DNA of 64,000 bases from Capra hircus (GCF_001704415.2 NC_030826.1:57307362-57371361); one strand, 5' to 3'; positions 21,563-32,792 are shown, counted from the first letter of the stretch. The notes: generated by a model from the sequence alone, not told the origin. Translations and numbers: made by a program.

Positions 21563-22050
21563 TGATACCCACAAGGGTTCTTGGCCTCCTTAATTAATAG
21601 AAATTGATCATAAGCCAGACAGAAAATTCAGACAAGGCTCTATTGGGGCCCCTGCTACAGCAGGAGAAGTGAGAACAACAGGGCCCCTTGCTTACTCCCC
21701 AGAACTAGCCTGTTCCTTATATGGGGCGAGGGTAGGGGGTGTGCTCAGGGTGTCAGGCCGGGGGTGTGGCTTCGGGACGTGCCCACCCCCTTGGCGATGG
21801 CATGCAGGCTTTCGCTTCTGACACCCACTGTTTGCTCCTGGCCCTTCAGAAGCGACAGCAGGGATTTTGGGGGTCTTTTCGTATCTTTGGTCCGTGATTT
21901 CGCGCCCCCTGTGCACGCACGCAGCTGTTTTCAGTCCCACACAGCTTCTTTGAATTTTGTTGCTGGAGGAGAGGTGTCCAGGTGCAAACACTGCGGCAAA
22001 GGGCCTCAGGTCCAGGATGACTCTGGACTAGAGCTGTCGCGTCCAAGACT
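21563..22050 (-). mobile_element. Endogenous retrovirus solo-like LTR
   Basis: Read on the minus strand it has a U3-like part, a TATA-like CCATATAAGG (21724-21715), then AATAGA (21644-21639) at the usual polyadenylation position, and a U5-like end near TATCA at 21563. No viral gene is recognisable beside it. CCATATAAGG also matches the SRF CArG consensus. Confidence 0.6.
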
Positions 22051-22401
22051 GAGGAGGAATGGGGTTTCCTTGTTGCAAAGACAGTCCCCGCGCCACAAGG
22101 CGTGCCTGAGGCTGTGACCGGTGCCACCTGAAGCCCCTGGAGCAAGCAGAGGGGGTCGCGTGAGGGTACAGGAGGGAAGGACCGTGAAACAGCTGAGGTC
22201 TGTCACCTCCCAGAGGGGCCGTAATGAATAATAGAGCACCATCCACTTGGGAGAGCTATTTGCGAGACTGTTTGGTTTTATTGTTTTAGCTGATGAATCA
22301 TTTATTCAAATGAGGCAAAGACATCTCCACATTGTTTCCTTCTCTACGGAAAGTGGAGCGTTTTAAATAGATGACTTTCTCTCTTTTTCAACAGAACTTA
22401 C

Positions 22402-22715
22402 TTCAATCTGGTCCCAGGAACTGTTTTTCATTTTAGGATTCACAAATAGTAACACATATGCACCCATTACAGCCAAAACAGCGTGCTTGCATTTCGGATC
22501 GTCCTCCATTATTACGGTAGACTCTACCGACATATGGAGAAAACCCTCCAGCTCTCCCCACCACGTCCTTCTGTTCGGGCCAGTTCTGGCCTTCCTGGGA
22601 CAAGCCTCTGTCGTCAACTTCCTCGTTCTCTCTTTTAGTCAGAAATTTGACGTCTCCATTATCTTTTTCATGAACTTCGATTACTCTGGGAACTATTGGA
22701 ATGTAGGAGACTAAT
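22402..22715 (-). other. Exon-like block of unknown identity
   Basis: Bounded on the minus strand by a long T-rich tract ending tttttttgcag (acceptor) and by TTGAA|GTAAGT (donor at 22401). One frame is open for about 95 codons from the acceptor and includes YIPIVPRVIEVHEKDNGDVK. A second frame is open over the 3' half and has a hydrophobic run (HAVLAVMGAYVLLFV). The switch suggests a frameshifted relic, if it was ever coding. I do not recognise the protein. Confidence 0.3.
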
Positions 22716-22934
22716 CTGCAAAAAAACAAAAAACAAAAAAAAAAAACAAGAAAGCATTGTAAGTGGATCCAAATTGAGTCTTAATCCAGCCTGAGCCTTT
22801 GTTCTAGAAGTGTCTAGACTTTAAAGTGGCAGAGCAGCTGGAACTAAGCTGACTCTAAATCATCTTGAGAATGAGCCCTGGAGACTCCTGTTCACCAAGG
22901 AAGGCTCTAAGAACATGCTGTTCCCCATCACATC

Positions 22935-23105
22935 CTGCAAGAGAGTGAAAGTGGCTCAGTCATGTCTGACTCTCTTCGTGGAATTCTCCAGGCAAGAATA
23001 CCGGAGTGGGTTACCATGCCTTCCTCCGGGGATCTTCCTGACCAAGGGATCGAATGCAGGTCTCCCACATTACAGGCAGACTCTTTACCATCTGAGCCAC
23101 TCAGT
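22935..23105 (-). mobile_element. Bov-tA SINE
   Basis: 'gtgaaagtggctcagtcatg ... gatcttcctgaccaagggat ... gactctttaccatctgagcc'. The body is shortened in the middle. Confidence 0.88.
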
Positions 23106-23179
23106 TCATCAAGGAAGGCTCTAAAAAGATGCTCTTCCCCATCACATACTGGCTGGTATTTAAAAATGCATGGGATGAG

Positions 23180-23322
23180 GGGCTTCCCTAGTGGTCCCCT
23201 GCTTCCAGTTAAGATCCCATGCTTCCAGTGGAGAGGGTGGGTTTGATCCCTGGTCAGGGACGTAAGGTCCCACAGGCTGCATGCCTCTCTCGACTCCTTC
23301 CCCCCCCCCACCAAAAAAAAGC
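23180..23322 (+). mobile_element. tRNA-derived SINE with target duplication
   Basis: Head 'ggcttccctagtggtcccct'. It ends in a C run and an A run, and is flanked by near-identical copies of about aaatgca(t/c)(g/a)ggatgag at 23164-23179 and 23325-23340. Confidence 0.8.
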
Positions 23323-23576
23323 ACAAATGCACAGGATGAGCTGATGCAGCTGTCTCGAGCTGTGAAAACGGACAGGGTGGAACAGTGGGTGAAGGGAGGA
23401 CTTCTTTTATCTTGAAGACATGCTTTCGTGGAGGTGCGTTCATGGTTGAGAAAGAGAGCTGTGATCCATTTTCTTGGTGGCCAAGCGTCTCAGCTTCGCC
23501 CGAAGTGTCCAGCCTCAGGTTTCTATGAGGAAGCTGGCACGGTGGGCGGCGGGAGGGGCGGTGTGGTGGTTCTGGT

Positions 23577-23792
23577 TGATGTGCTTGAGTGTTCTGACAC
23601 CTCCAACTCTTTGTGACCCCATGGACTGTAGCCTGCCAGGCTCCTCTGTTTGTGCAGTTTTCCCAGGCAAGAATATTGGAGTGGGCTACCATTTCCTCTT
23701 CCAGGGCATCTTTCCGACCCAGGGATTGAACCCACACCTCCTGTGTCTCCTGCATTGAAGGTGGATTCTTTACCGCTTGAGCCATGGTGGGG
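23577..23792 (-). mobile_element. Bov-tA SINE
   Basis: 'ctttgtgaccccatggactg ... caagaatattggagtgggct ... attctttaccgcttgagcca'. Confidence 0.9.
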
Positions 23793-24242
23793 GGTGGGGA
23801 TGGGGAATGCCTGTTGAAACACTGTCCTCAGTAAGAATCAATTAAAAAAAATTATTTGAAGTGATTTTTATGCAAAGAAGTTGTCATGCGTTTATTATGC
23901 AAAAGTATTGCTATGAGCAGGACCCGTGCTTTAGGTTGGTTGACTGGTGGGAATGATTTGTAGTGACTTGTCCGCACCCTTTTGCCAATCCTTTTCTTTT
24001 TTTCAAACTTAGAGTGTTGTTGCAGGGACAGTTGGCTGGGGCTCGGTGTGCAGTCTGTGGCCTGGCACAGAATCCTCTGGATGAAAAGTTATCACCGGCA
24101 CAATGTCCTCCTTCCCCATCGAGAAAGAGATGACTCAACATCCTTAGACTTCAGAGGAGTTAGTCAGATTCTAGTTCTCTTCCTCGGTTGAAAGCCTTGG
24201 CGATTCTCCGAATCTGAGATCTTGCCCCAAAGATACAGAGGT

Positions 24243-24340
24243 TGTGCTGTGTGTGCATGTGAGTGTGTGTTACACGTCCACTTCCTGTGTGTGTGTGCAT
24301 GCATGTCACATGCACACGTGTGAATGCGTTCTTCACGTGC
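24243..24340 (+). repeat. Degenerate (GT)n microsatellite
   Basis: Alternating GT/CA-rich text with interruptions, mixed with palindromic tgcatgcatg and acacgtgtg. Confidence 0.8.
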
Positions 24341-24446
24341 ACCGGCACCCCATGTGCGTGCCCCGGCTTGGTGGCGTGGTCTGTATGTGTCCAAGCAAAC
24401 TCAGGGCAGCGAAGGTACCGGTTGAGGTGAACTGGAGAGTCTTACT

Positions 24447-24560
24447 GATTTAGACTGCGCCACGTGGCATGCGGGATCTTAGCTCCCCAACCAGGGATCA
24501 AACCCACACCCTTACAGTGCAAGTGTGGAGTTTTAACCACTGGATCACCAGGGAAGTCCT
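24447..24560 (-). mobile_element. tRNA-derived SINE
   Basis: 'gcgggatcttagctccccaa ... actggatcaccagggaagtc'. Confidence 0.88.
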
Positions 24561-24904
24561 AGAACTTGAGAGCCTTAGAAGATGGTCCATTTCGCCGGAG
24601 GAGTAGATGCTGGTGAAGGGTAAGAAAACAGCTAAGCTTTCATTGTGTTATATAAGAACCATTTGGGGTTCTTGTTGAAAAAGAACACTCATGAGAAAAA
24701 AAGATCTGGTTTCTCAGAAATGGACCATGTTCCCTGGCCTGGGGGACAGGGAGCCTTGAAGGAACTGATACCCAGCCACCTCCCAGACCAGAGGCGGGGT
24801 ACTGTCCCAGAGGATGTTGCTGCCCTTTGGGGTACTGGCGCGTCTATAGGTAGTCCTGCAGAGCTGGTGGCCGACCTTCCTGTTTTGGGCCATGCCAGGA
24901 AACA

Positions 24905-24982
24905 AACAAGATCTTAGTTCCCCTACCAGGGCTCGAACCCATGCCCCCTGCAGTGGAAGCTCGGGGTCTTAATCACTGGGAA
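24905..24982 (-). mobile_element. tRNA-derived SINE cut by a Bov-tA
   Basis: 'agatcttagttcccctacca ... ggtcttaatcactggga' breaks off where the next SINE begins. Confidence 0.8.
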
Positions 24983-25201
24983 GTGGTGGTGGCTTAGTTG
25001 CTCAGTCGTGTCCGACTCTTGCGACCCCACTCAGTGGGGTCCGTATCTGAACAGGCTCCTCGATCCATGGGGTTCTCCGGGCAAGAATACAGGAGTGGGT
25101 TGCCATTTCCTTCTCCAGGGGATCTTCCCAACGCAGGAATCGAACCCAGGTCTCCTGCATTGCAGGTAGATTCTTTACTGACTGGGCTATGAGGGAAGCC
25201 C
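24983..25201 (-). mobile_element. Bov-tA SINE
   Basis: 'cttagttgctcagtcgtgtc ... ttgccatttccttctccagg ... tgactgggctatgagggaag'. A short stretch is duplicated (gcgaccccactcagtggggt). Confidence 0.9.
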
Positions 25202-25204
25202 TTA

Positions 25205-25860
25205 GTCCTCTTTTGAGACTAGCCTACTTCTCTCTTGTAATCTATTCCTTGTAAGGACTTGGGACCACTGCGTCTCCTGTGCACAAACTACAGCCGTCTT
25301 ATTTGGTAGATCACAGCACACCCCTCTATTTCTCTTTGCTGACAAGCGACCTTCTCTATTGCTTAAGCAATTAGAGGCCACGATCACTGAGTAACTGGTG
25401 TGGGTAAAGCCTAGGAAGTCATTCCAGATTTCTTTTTAAGTGGGCCTTGCATCCCATTCCTGGACGGGCTTCTCTGAAAGGATGGGGCGATCTTATCTCT
25501 AACCAGGACACCCCTCTTCTTCTTCCAGTCCTGGCAGGATCTGGACACCAATCCTCCCCCTCTGGACCAGACATGCCTCCTCAGAAAGAGGTCTTTTCCT
25601 CCCCCAGGGCTGGTCCTTTAGTGATACCAGGAGAGCAGAGAGAGATGAAACAGAGCCTCTCCCTCCCCTCCCGCCTGGAGTTGAGGCTCTGCGTCATCAG
25701 CTCTCATGCTGAAATCTTTGTCCTGGGAGCAGACGGAGCCCAGTCATCAAGCTGCAGCATTTCGTTGAATGATATTTTACTCACTTTTTGTCTTAGGAGA
25801 ACTGATAATGTTTTCTGTTCAGCTTGGCTAAATCTCAGTTAATATCTAGTTTTTTTTTTA
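25205..25860. other. Intergenic, nothing recognised
   Basis: A 131-codon open frame (25447-25842, plus) has no recognisable domain and no supporting signals. Confidence 0.4.
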
Positions 25861-25867
25861 AGGTCTT

Positions 25868-26173
25868 AAAAAAAAAATAATTGTATTATTTACTTGTTTT
25901 TGGCTCTGCTGGGTCCTTGTTGCTGCGTGGGCTCTTCTCTAGTTGAGGCGAGCAAGCTTCTCATTGCAGTGGCTTCTCTTGTTGCAGAGCAAGGGCTCCA
26001 GAGCGCACGGGCTCAGTAGTTGCGGCTCCCGGGCTCCAGAGCGCAGGCTCAGGACTTGTTGCCGTGGGCTTCTGGGTGCCCATGGCATGTGGGGTCTTCT
26101 CAGACCAGGGACTGAACCTGTGTCTCCTGCGCTGGCAGGCACACTGTCCACCTCTGGGCCACCAGGGAAGCCT
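25868..26173 (-). mobile_element. CHR-2-type SINE, near full length
   Basis: A/T-rich end at the left, 'tcattgcagtggcttctctt', and head 'gccaccagggaagcctcacc' at the right. Confidence 0.9.
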
Positions 26174-26629
26174 CACCTCTGTTTTTAAGCGTAGTCCTGA
26201 TGTATGTAACCTGACACGTCTAAAGGAGAAAATCAGGCGCCAGCCTGTGTTCCGTCACCGCGGACTTGAAGCGAAGGGCGGGCAGTTGATGGACCTGGCG
26301 GTGGGAGTGGGGAGGGGGTGTGAAGCCTTGAGGTGTTATTCTCAGCCCTGAGGGTCTGCTGATTCCGGTAACAGCTACACACGCTTCTCAGCTGTAAGTA
26401 GAATACAGTCCCTGATGCCTACTTTCTGGATGAGCTTCTAGAAAAAATAGTAGAGGCTCTGCCTATGGGAACTTTCCTAGAAATTCACATTTTAGAAGCA
26501 AAACAACCACTTAGGGGAAGGTTTGCTGTGGTAGAACATTTGATAGGAAATACTGTATTTTTGAATCTGGCGAAAAATAGAGATTAGAGAAGTGGCTGAT
26601 TATAAGCTATTACTTATAAGTTTGACATC

Positions 26630-28128
26630 CTGGAATGTGAAGTCAAGTGGGCCTTAGGAAGCATCACTACAAACAAAGCTAGTGGAGGTGACGGAATTCT
26701 AGCTGAGCTATTTCAAATCCTAAAAGATGATGTTGTGAAAATGCTGTACTCAATATGCCAGCAAATTTGGAAAACTCAGCAGTGGCCACAGGGCTGGAAA
26801 AGGTCAGTTTTCATTCCAATCCCAAAGAAAGGCAATGCCAAAGAATGCTCAAACTACCACACAATTGCACTCATCTCACATGCTAGTAAAGTAATGCTCA
26901 AAATTCTCCAAGCCAGGCTTTAGCAGTATGTGAACTGTGAACTTCCACATGTTCAAGCTGGATTTAGAAAAGGTAGAGGAACCAGAGATCAAATTGCCAA
27001 CATCTGCTGGATCATCGAAAAAGCAAGAGAGTTCCAGAAAAACATCTACTTTTGCTTTATTGACTATGCCAAAGCCTTTGACTGTGTGGATCACAATAAA
27101 CTCTGGAAAATTCTTAAAGAGATGGGAATACCAGACCACCTGACCTGCCTCTTGAGAAATCTGTATGCAGTTCAAGAAGCAACAGTTAGAACTGGACATG
27201 GAACAACAGACTGGTTCTAAATAGGGAAAGGAGTACGTCAAGGCTGTATATTGTTATCCTGCTTATTTAACTTCTATGCAGAGTACATTATGAGAAATGC
27301 TGGGCTGGATGAAGCACGAGCTGGAATCAAGATTGCCAGGAGAAACATCAATAACCTCAGATATGCAGATGACACCATCTTTATGGCAGAAAGTGAAGAA
27401 CTAAAGAGCCTCTTGATGAAAGTGAAAGAGGAGAGTGAAAAAGTTGGCTTAAAGCTCAACATTCAGAAAACTAAAATCATGGCACCTGGTCCCATCACTT
27501 CAGGATAAATAGATGGGGAAACAGTGGAAACAGTGACAGACTTTATTTTGGGGGGCTCCAAAATCACTATAGATGGTGACTGCAGCCATGAAATTGAAAG
27601 ACGCTTGCTCCTTAGGAGAAAAGTTATGACCAACCTAGACAACATATTAAAAGGCAGAGACATTACTTTACCAACAAAGGTCCATCTAGTCAAGGCTATG
27701 GTTTTTCCAGTGATCATGTATGGATGTGAGAGTTGGACTATAAAGAAAGCTGAGCGCGGAAGAACTGATTTTGAACTGTGGTGTTGGAGAAGACTCTTGA
27801 GAGTCCCTTTGCCTGCAAGGAGATCCAACGAATCCATCCTAAAGGAAGTCAGTCCTGAATATTCATTGGGGGAACTGATGCTGAAGCTGAAACTCCAGTG
27901 CTTTAGCCACCTGATGCGAAGAACCAACTCACTGGAAATGACCCTGATGAAGATTGAAGGCGGGAGGAGAAGGGGACGACAGAGGATGAAATGGTTGGAT
28001 GGCATCACCGACTTGATGGACATGAGTTTGAGTAAGCTCCGGGAGTTGGTGGTGGACAGGGAAGCCTGGCGTGCTGCAGTCCATGGGGTCACAAAGAGTC
28101 GAACACGACTGAGCGACTGAACTGAACT
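26630..28128 (+). mobile_element. BovB (RTE-clade) LINE, 5'-truncated, with reverse-transcriptase region
   Basis: About 1.5 kb of the BovB ORF2 3' half plus tail. Visible reverse-transcriptase traits: a FIDYAKAFDCVDH block, a VRQGC block, and the catalytic YADD box. A stop codon at 27218-27220 and a second at 27506-27508 break the frame, with smaller length changes later, so it is inactive. The 3' end 'gactgagcgactgaactgaa' is the normal BovB terminus. The 5' part of ORF2, including the endonuclease, is absent. The element is in the SSTR2-COG1 intergenic region, opposite to both genes. Confidence 0.95.
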
Positions 28129-28228
28129 CATAAGCTTGAATGCTTGGTCTGCCAAATAGTGTGATTTTTGTGATGATGAGCGTTTCAGAGACACACATCA
28201 GACCTACCCCATCTCATAGGGAGCCTTT

Positions 28229-28455
28229 TAAAAATAAAAATATTTACCTGGCACGCAGAATCTTCATTGCATCATGAGGCATCTTCCCTTGTGGCACACG
28301 GACTCTCACGGACTCTCTAGTGACGCACAGGCTCATAGCTGTGTCTCGGGCTTAGTTGCTCTGTGGAGTTGGGATCTTCGTTCCCCAGGCAGGGGTCAAA
28401 CCTGCATCCCCTGTGGTGCAAGGTGACTTCTCAACCACTGGACCACCAGGGAAGA
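28229..28455 (-). mobile_element. tRNA-derived SINE (CHR type)
   Basis: 'aaaaataaaaatatttacct' end at the left, 'ggcttagttgctctgtggag', and 'ggaccaccagggaag' at the right. Confidence 0.85.
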
Positions 28456-28578
28456 AACAATATGTGGAACCTTTTGATGGTTTTCCTGCCATGTTTTTTT
28501 TCCAACAAAGCCAAAGTTCCGTTCTGTTTTTCACTGAAACTTGACCATCTTGATTGAATAGCCCCATCTGGGGCAGAT

Positions 28579-28900
28579 TGAAAGTGAAAGTGAAAGTCGC
28601 TCAGGCGTGTCTGACTCTTTGTGACCCCATGGACTGTATAGTGCATGGGATTCTCCAGGCCAGAACACTGGAGTGGGTAGCCTTTCCCTTCTCCAGGGGA
28701 TCTTCCCAACCCAGGGATTGAACCCAGGTCTCCTACATTGCAGGTGGATTCTTTACCAGCTGAGCCACAAAGGAAGCCCAAGAATACTGGAGTGGGTAGC
28801 CTATCCCTTCTCCAGTGGATCTTCCCGACCCAGGAATCAAATGGGGGTTTCCTGCATTGCAGGCGGATTCTTTACCAGCTGACCTATCAGGGAAGCCCTT
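28579..28900 (-). mobile_element. Bov-tA SINE plus partial second copy
   Basis: Full copy 28579-28778 ('gaaagtgaaagtcgctcagg ... gagccacaaaggaagcccaa') followed directly by a second head-plus-half-body copy (28780-28900). Confidence 0.88.
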
Positions 28901-29319
28901 GGCAGGGCTGATCACGTACATCTGTCTTGACAGTCATCCACTTGCTACTCCTGTCAATGGCCAGGCTGTGCACTTTTTCCAGCATGGAGCTCCTCTTTAG
29001 GGCAGCTGGAGCCAAACACTTCAACAGCTAGATTTTGTCTTGAAGGAGAGGATGAAATTGTTTAAGCAGACTCCAGGTCATTGCCAACTCCAGAAGTCTC
29101 AGCAACCAGGCTACATTTTCTTCTCTGCCTACCATTTATGAGAGAGAAATAAGTTTATGCAAATACAAAAAGAGGTATGATTATAAGATGAAACAGTCGG
29201 CTGAGGGCCCGGGGTTCAGGTCCCTGTCCAGGTGCCAAAAGAAATAAATAACTAAAACAATTTTTTCTTTTTTTTAAGATGAAATGGTCAGAAAAGTTGT
29301 TACAGAAAAATGCATGCAT

Positions 29320-29520
29320 TAAACTATTATAGATAGAATGGATTAGCAGCAAGGTCCTACTGTGTAGCACAGGGGACTGGAGTCAATATCCTGTGATAAA
29401 CCATAAATGTAAAAGAATAAGAAAAAGAATGAGTGTATAACTGAGTCACAGTTTGCTGTACAGCAGAAATTAGCACAAGATTGTAAATCAACTATATTTC
29501 AATAAAATAAAAACAGTTTT
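29320..29520 (+). mobile_element. L1 LINE 3' end with target duplication
   Basis: 'aaggtcctactgtgtagcac ... gtaaatcaactatatttcaa', ending taaaataaaaa. Flanked by aaatgcatgca at about 29309-29319 and 29521-29531. Confidence 0.88.
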
Positions 29521-29631
29521 AAATGCATGCAGTAACATCACACATGATTACTCAAGACCAGCTGCACATTCATCTCAGGACTGCTGAGCAGTCAGAGCTA
29601 ATGGCGCAGGACTCCTCCGTTTTTCTTCTTC

Positions 29632-29880
29632 ATGGTGGTGGTGGTGGCGGCGGCGGTTTAGTCGCTAAGTCGTGTTTGACTCTTTTGCGACCCCCTGGAC
29701 TGTAGCCCGCCAGGCTCCTCTGTCTCTGGGATTCTCCAGGCAAGAATACTGCAGTGGGTCTCCATTTCCTCCTCCAGGGGATCTTCCCAACCCAGGGATC
29801 AAAGTCCCTTCTGCTGCACTGCAGGCGGGTCTCCTGCCTCGCAAGCGGATTCTTTACGGCTGAGCCTCCCGGGAAGCCCC
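29632..29880 (-). mobile_element. Bov-tA SINE with trinucleotide tail
   Basis: 'agtcgctaagtcgtgtttga ... gggattctccaggcaagaat ... gagcctcccgggaagcccct'. A (GGT)n/(GGC)n run at 29632-29658 sits where the SINE 3' tail would be. Confidence 0.9.
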
Positions 29881-29884
29881 TTCT

Positions 29885-30450
29885 TTTTCAGAAAAGGAAG
29901 CAAAAGAAAGAAACACAGCATCCTTCCATCCTCCCATGTCCTGCGTCCTCCTAGACTGTTCCGAGCTGTGACATGAACTTCACCAAAGTTCCAGTCGCAC
30001 GTGCAGTCTTACTCAACTCTCTGTGTTACTGAAAGACGAGCCGACATCAATCAACACAGGCCCCAGTGTCCTGTCACCCCTCCTGATGCCTTTCTCGTTA
30101 CACCCACTTAGATTTAATCAGCTCTTTGCTACCCATGTGAATGGAAGGTTAAATAGTAGCTTGCATAACCCAAATGCTCAGATACCCTAAAATCAAAACA
30201 GTGCATCACTCTTTATTCTTTCCTACCATCCAGTAGATCTGTCTTCATAATTACATGTCGAGTGGAGGCTGAAATTAAATTTTGAAACTAAAATTGCATT
30301 AACATTTAAATGAAAATATGTGTCCCCTCCTTTGGAGCAAAGAAAAGAACCTGAGAGCAAATCATCGTAGAAAGAGGTTGTTCATAAAGTGGAGAATACT
30401 TCCTCTTAGAGTAGAAACATGATGGCTTATTTGGGCAGAATTATAGCATC
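29885..30450. other. Intergenic, nothing recognised
   Basis: No gene or clear repeat. Confidence 0.45.
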
Positions 30451-30451
30451 A

Positions 30452-30560
30452 GCGGCTTCCCAGGTGGTGCAGTGGTAACGAATCTGCCTGCCAGTGGGGG
30501 GGATGTGGGTTTGATCCCTGGGTCAGGAAGATCCCCTGGAGGAAAAAATGGCAACCTTCC
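30452..30560 (+). mobile_element. Bov-tA SINE, 3'-truncated
   Basis: Head 'cggcttcccaggtggtgcag' and the start of the Bov-A body only. Confidence 0.85.
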
Positions 30561-30723
30561 TGCAGGCAGCTTCTCTGATCGCAGGGGCATGAGTGCCCTC
30601 AAACTTGTCTATCTGCCCTGAAATTACTTCTACCAATTCTTGGTCTCTTGGAATCACTTCTTTTAAGTAAATGTCAGCATTTGTGTAAAGGCCCAGGAAT
30701 ATCTCCTATTATAATAATGGTAA

Positions 30724-30924
30724 GGGCTTCCCAGGTGGTGCTAGTGATAAAGAATCTACCTGCAATGCAGGAGACCTGGGTTCCATCCCTGGGTCGGGAA
30801 GATCCCTTGGAGGAGGAAATGGAAACCCACTCCAGTATTCTTGCCTGGGGAATCCCATGGCAGAGGAGCCTGTTGGATTACAGTCCATGGGATTGCAGAG
30901 TCGGACTGAAGTGACTTAGCACAT
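30724..30924 (+). mobile_element. Bov-tA SINE with exact target duplication
   Basis: Complete element flanked by perfect 13-bp copies of ataataatggtaa (30711-30723 and 30925-30937), so a fairly recent insertion. Confidence 0.93.
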
Positions 30925-31109
30925 ATAATAATGGTAAAGTTGGGTTTAAAGCATTTTATTGCAAATCTTTGCTTATTTTTATGGAAGAGGAAGGGGTGGG
31001 GAGGGGAGAGTGAGGGGAAATGGCTGTCCATCAGTTTTGGCTGCTAAGATGTCCTGAACTGAACTTGCAGCTGAACTTTCTTTTAGTAACTTTGTGGGAT
31101 TTGACTGCA

Positions 31110-31230
31110 AGGATATTTTTGGCCACAACATGAGGTCTGAGGCATCTGTTTTCTGATCGGGGATGGAACCCACATCGCCCGCAGTGGAAGCATGGAGTCT
31201 TAACCACTGGGCCACCAGGGAAGTCTGTAC
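31110..31230 (-). mobile_element. tRNA-derived SINE
   Basis: 'ggccacaacatgaggtctga ... gggccaccagggaagtctgt'. Confidence 0.8.
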
Positions 31231-31317
31231 GACATGCGTTTTTGTGTGTTAACAACTTTCTTTATAGTCTCATAATTGTACTTCATTTTCGCATGGACTT
31301 ATCTATCATCAGTGTTA

Positions 31318-31490
31318 AAAAAAAACATTTATTTTTTATTTGGCTGTTTGGGGTGGGGGTGGGTCTTAGTTTCGGCACATGGGATCTTCAGTTGCAGCAC
31401 GTGGGATCCAGTTTCCTGACCTGGGATTGAGCCCGGGCCCCCTGCATGGGGAGCACAGAGTCCCAGCCACTGGGCCACAAGCAAGTCCCT
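31318..31490 (-). mobile_element. tRNA-derived SINE
   Basis: A-rich left end, 'cagttgcagcacgtgggatc', and 'gggccacaagcaagtcccta' at the right. Confidence 0.85.
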
Positions 31491-31494
31491 ATGA

Positions 31495-32790
31495 TCAGTG
31501 TTTCTGAACACATGTTCTGGGTCTCAGTCAGTGCTTTGGGGAAGGAGGTGGCATGAGTTACCTAGGCAGAACAAAAGCAGCATGATGACCACAGGTGGAG
31601 TTCTTAGTCATCCTGACAGCCCGTGCTTAGGGCGCCGGAAGAGGCAAGCTTGTTTTAAAATATGGTGAAATTGATACCTGAAACCCAACGAGTGAGGCTC
31701 TCGTACAAAACCAGAGACCATGGCATCCTTGCAAACACCCGAGTGTGTATTTCTTTGTACCCCGGAAGTTGCGATCGGTCAATGAAATGGGTGTTGCCTC
31801 TCTTCCTGTTGCCTGTACACAAGCCCGTCTTCAGCTTCAGGGACAGAAAAACGTCACTGACGGTGTGAAGTGCCTGTCTGTAACGGTGCTTGAGGAATAG
31901 CTCAGGAAGCCCGTGGATTAAAGGTGGATGTTTACTGTGTATTTTGTGGGTGAGGAAGGCAGCCCGGCCACGCCTGTGTGGGACGGGGCTGCCGCCAGCG
32001 CTCACACCCACACCCCCCAACGCTTGGCTTGTTTATTGGCTGGTGCGTGTGCTGACGGTTTCGGAGCCATGTCCTCAGACCTTCCGCGTGCACTGTGATT
32101 TTATTAGTGCCCAGCTTTGTAGCAAGTTCTTAAAAAGTACCTTTGAGTGGTTGTTGAATAACATTTCCATTCTCTTTCATTGGGAGAACATGTCTGGCAC
32201 TAAAAAAAAAAAAACAACTTTATGGTTTCTCATAAAGGTATAATTTTGCTTCGTTCTTATTCATTTAGTTTCATGGTGAGGAGAATAAAATTGTTTCCCT
32301 ATAAGAATGATTGTCCATTTTTTGCCTTGCATGTTAGTGATTTTCACCCAACCCCACTCCCCTCCATGGCTCCCTAGGAAAAATTAAGGCAATTTAAGAA
32401 GAAAATGATGCAATCTTAGAGCAGGCCATGTCTGGATAAATACAATGATCGATGACCACAACCACTTAATGTCCTTTTGGAGAGATGAATAATCCTTTGA
32501 TTATATCTAAGAAGAGAAAACACATGAATTTATGTTCTGGGTCTTAAATACCTTCTCCCTCACCCCAACCCCCATTTTTTTTTTTTTTTACTTTGATTTA
32601 ACTTGCCTGAAATTAATGAAGCAAAAACTCAGGGACAGAGGCCAGTTTTGTGAGGCTGGACGCTTATACAATTTAAGGAGACCTTTTTAAGAAAAAGAAT
32701 ACAAAAATATCTTACATATTTTTCTTTCTTTACAAAAGCATATGACCATGTGAACATACCGCCCAAGCAAAAGAGATCCCTGAAGCTTAA
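31495..32790. other. Region between SSTR2 3' end and repeats
   Basis: Almost free of repeats compared with its surroundings. May hold a longer SSTR2 3' UTR; an alternative minus-strand AATAAA lies at 32105-32100. No other gene seen. Confidence 0.5.
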
Positions 32791-32792
32791 AC

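Noticed and set aside
17385..22050. A complete endogenous provirus
   Set aside because: No gag, pol or env similarity is visible between the two LTRs, only SINE, MIR and BovB sequence.
22928..23785. 285-codon minus-strand frame
   Set aside because: Runs through two Bov-tA SINEs and a third SINE; typical SINE-derived peptide (WRATVHGVTKS-type).
24243..24340. A hairpin RNA gene from the tgcatgcatg/acacgtgtg palindromes
   Set aside because: They are by-products of a degenerate GT/CA repeat.
26630..28128. Treating the BovB frames as a functional host gene
   Set aside because: Internal stops, 5' truncation and the standard BovB 3' end mark it as an inactive retrotransposon copy.
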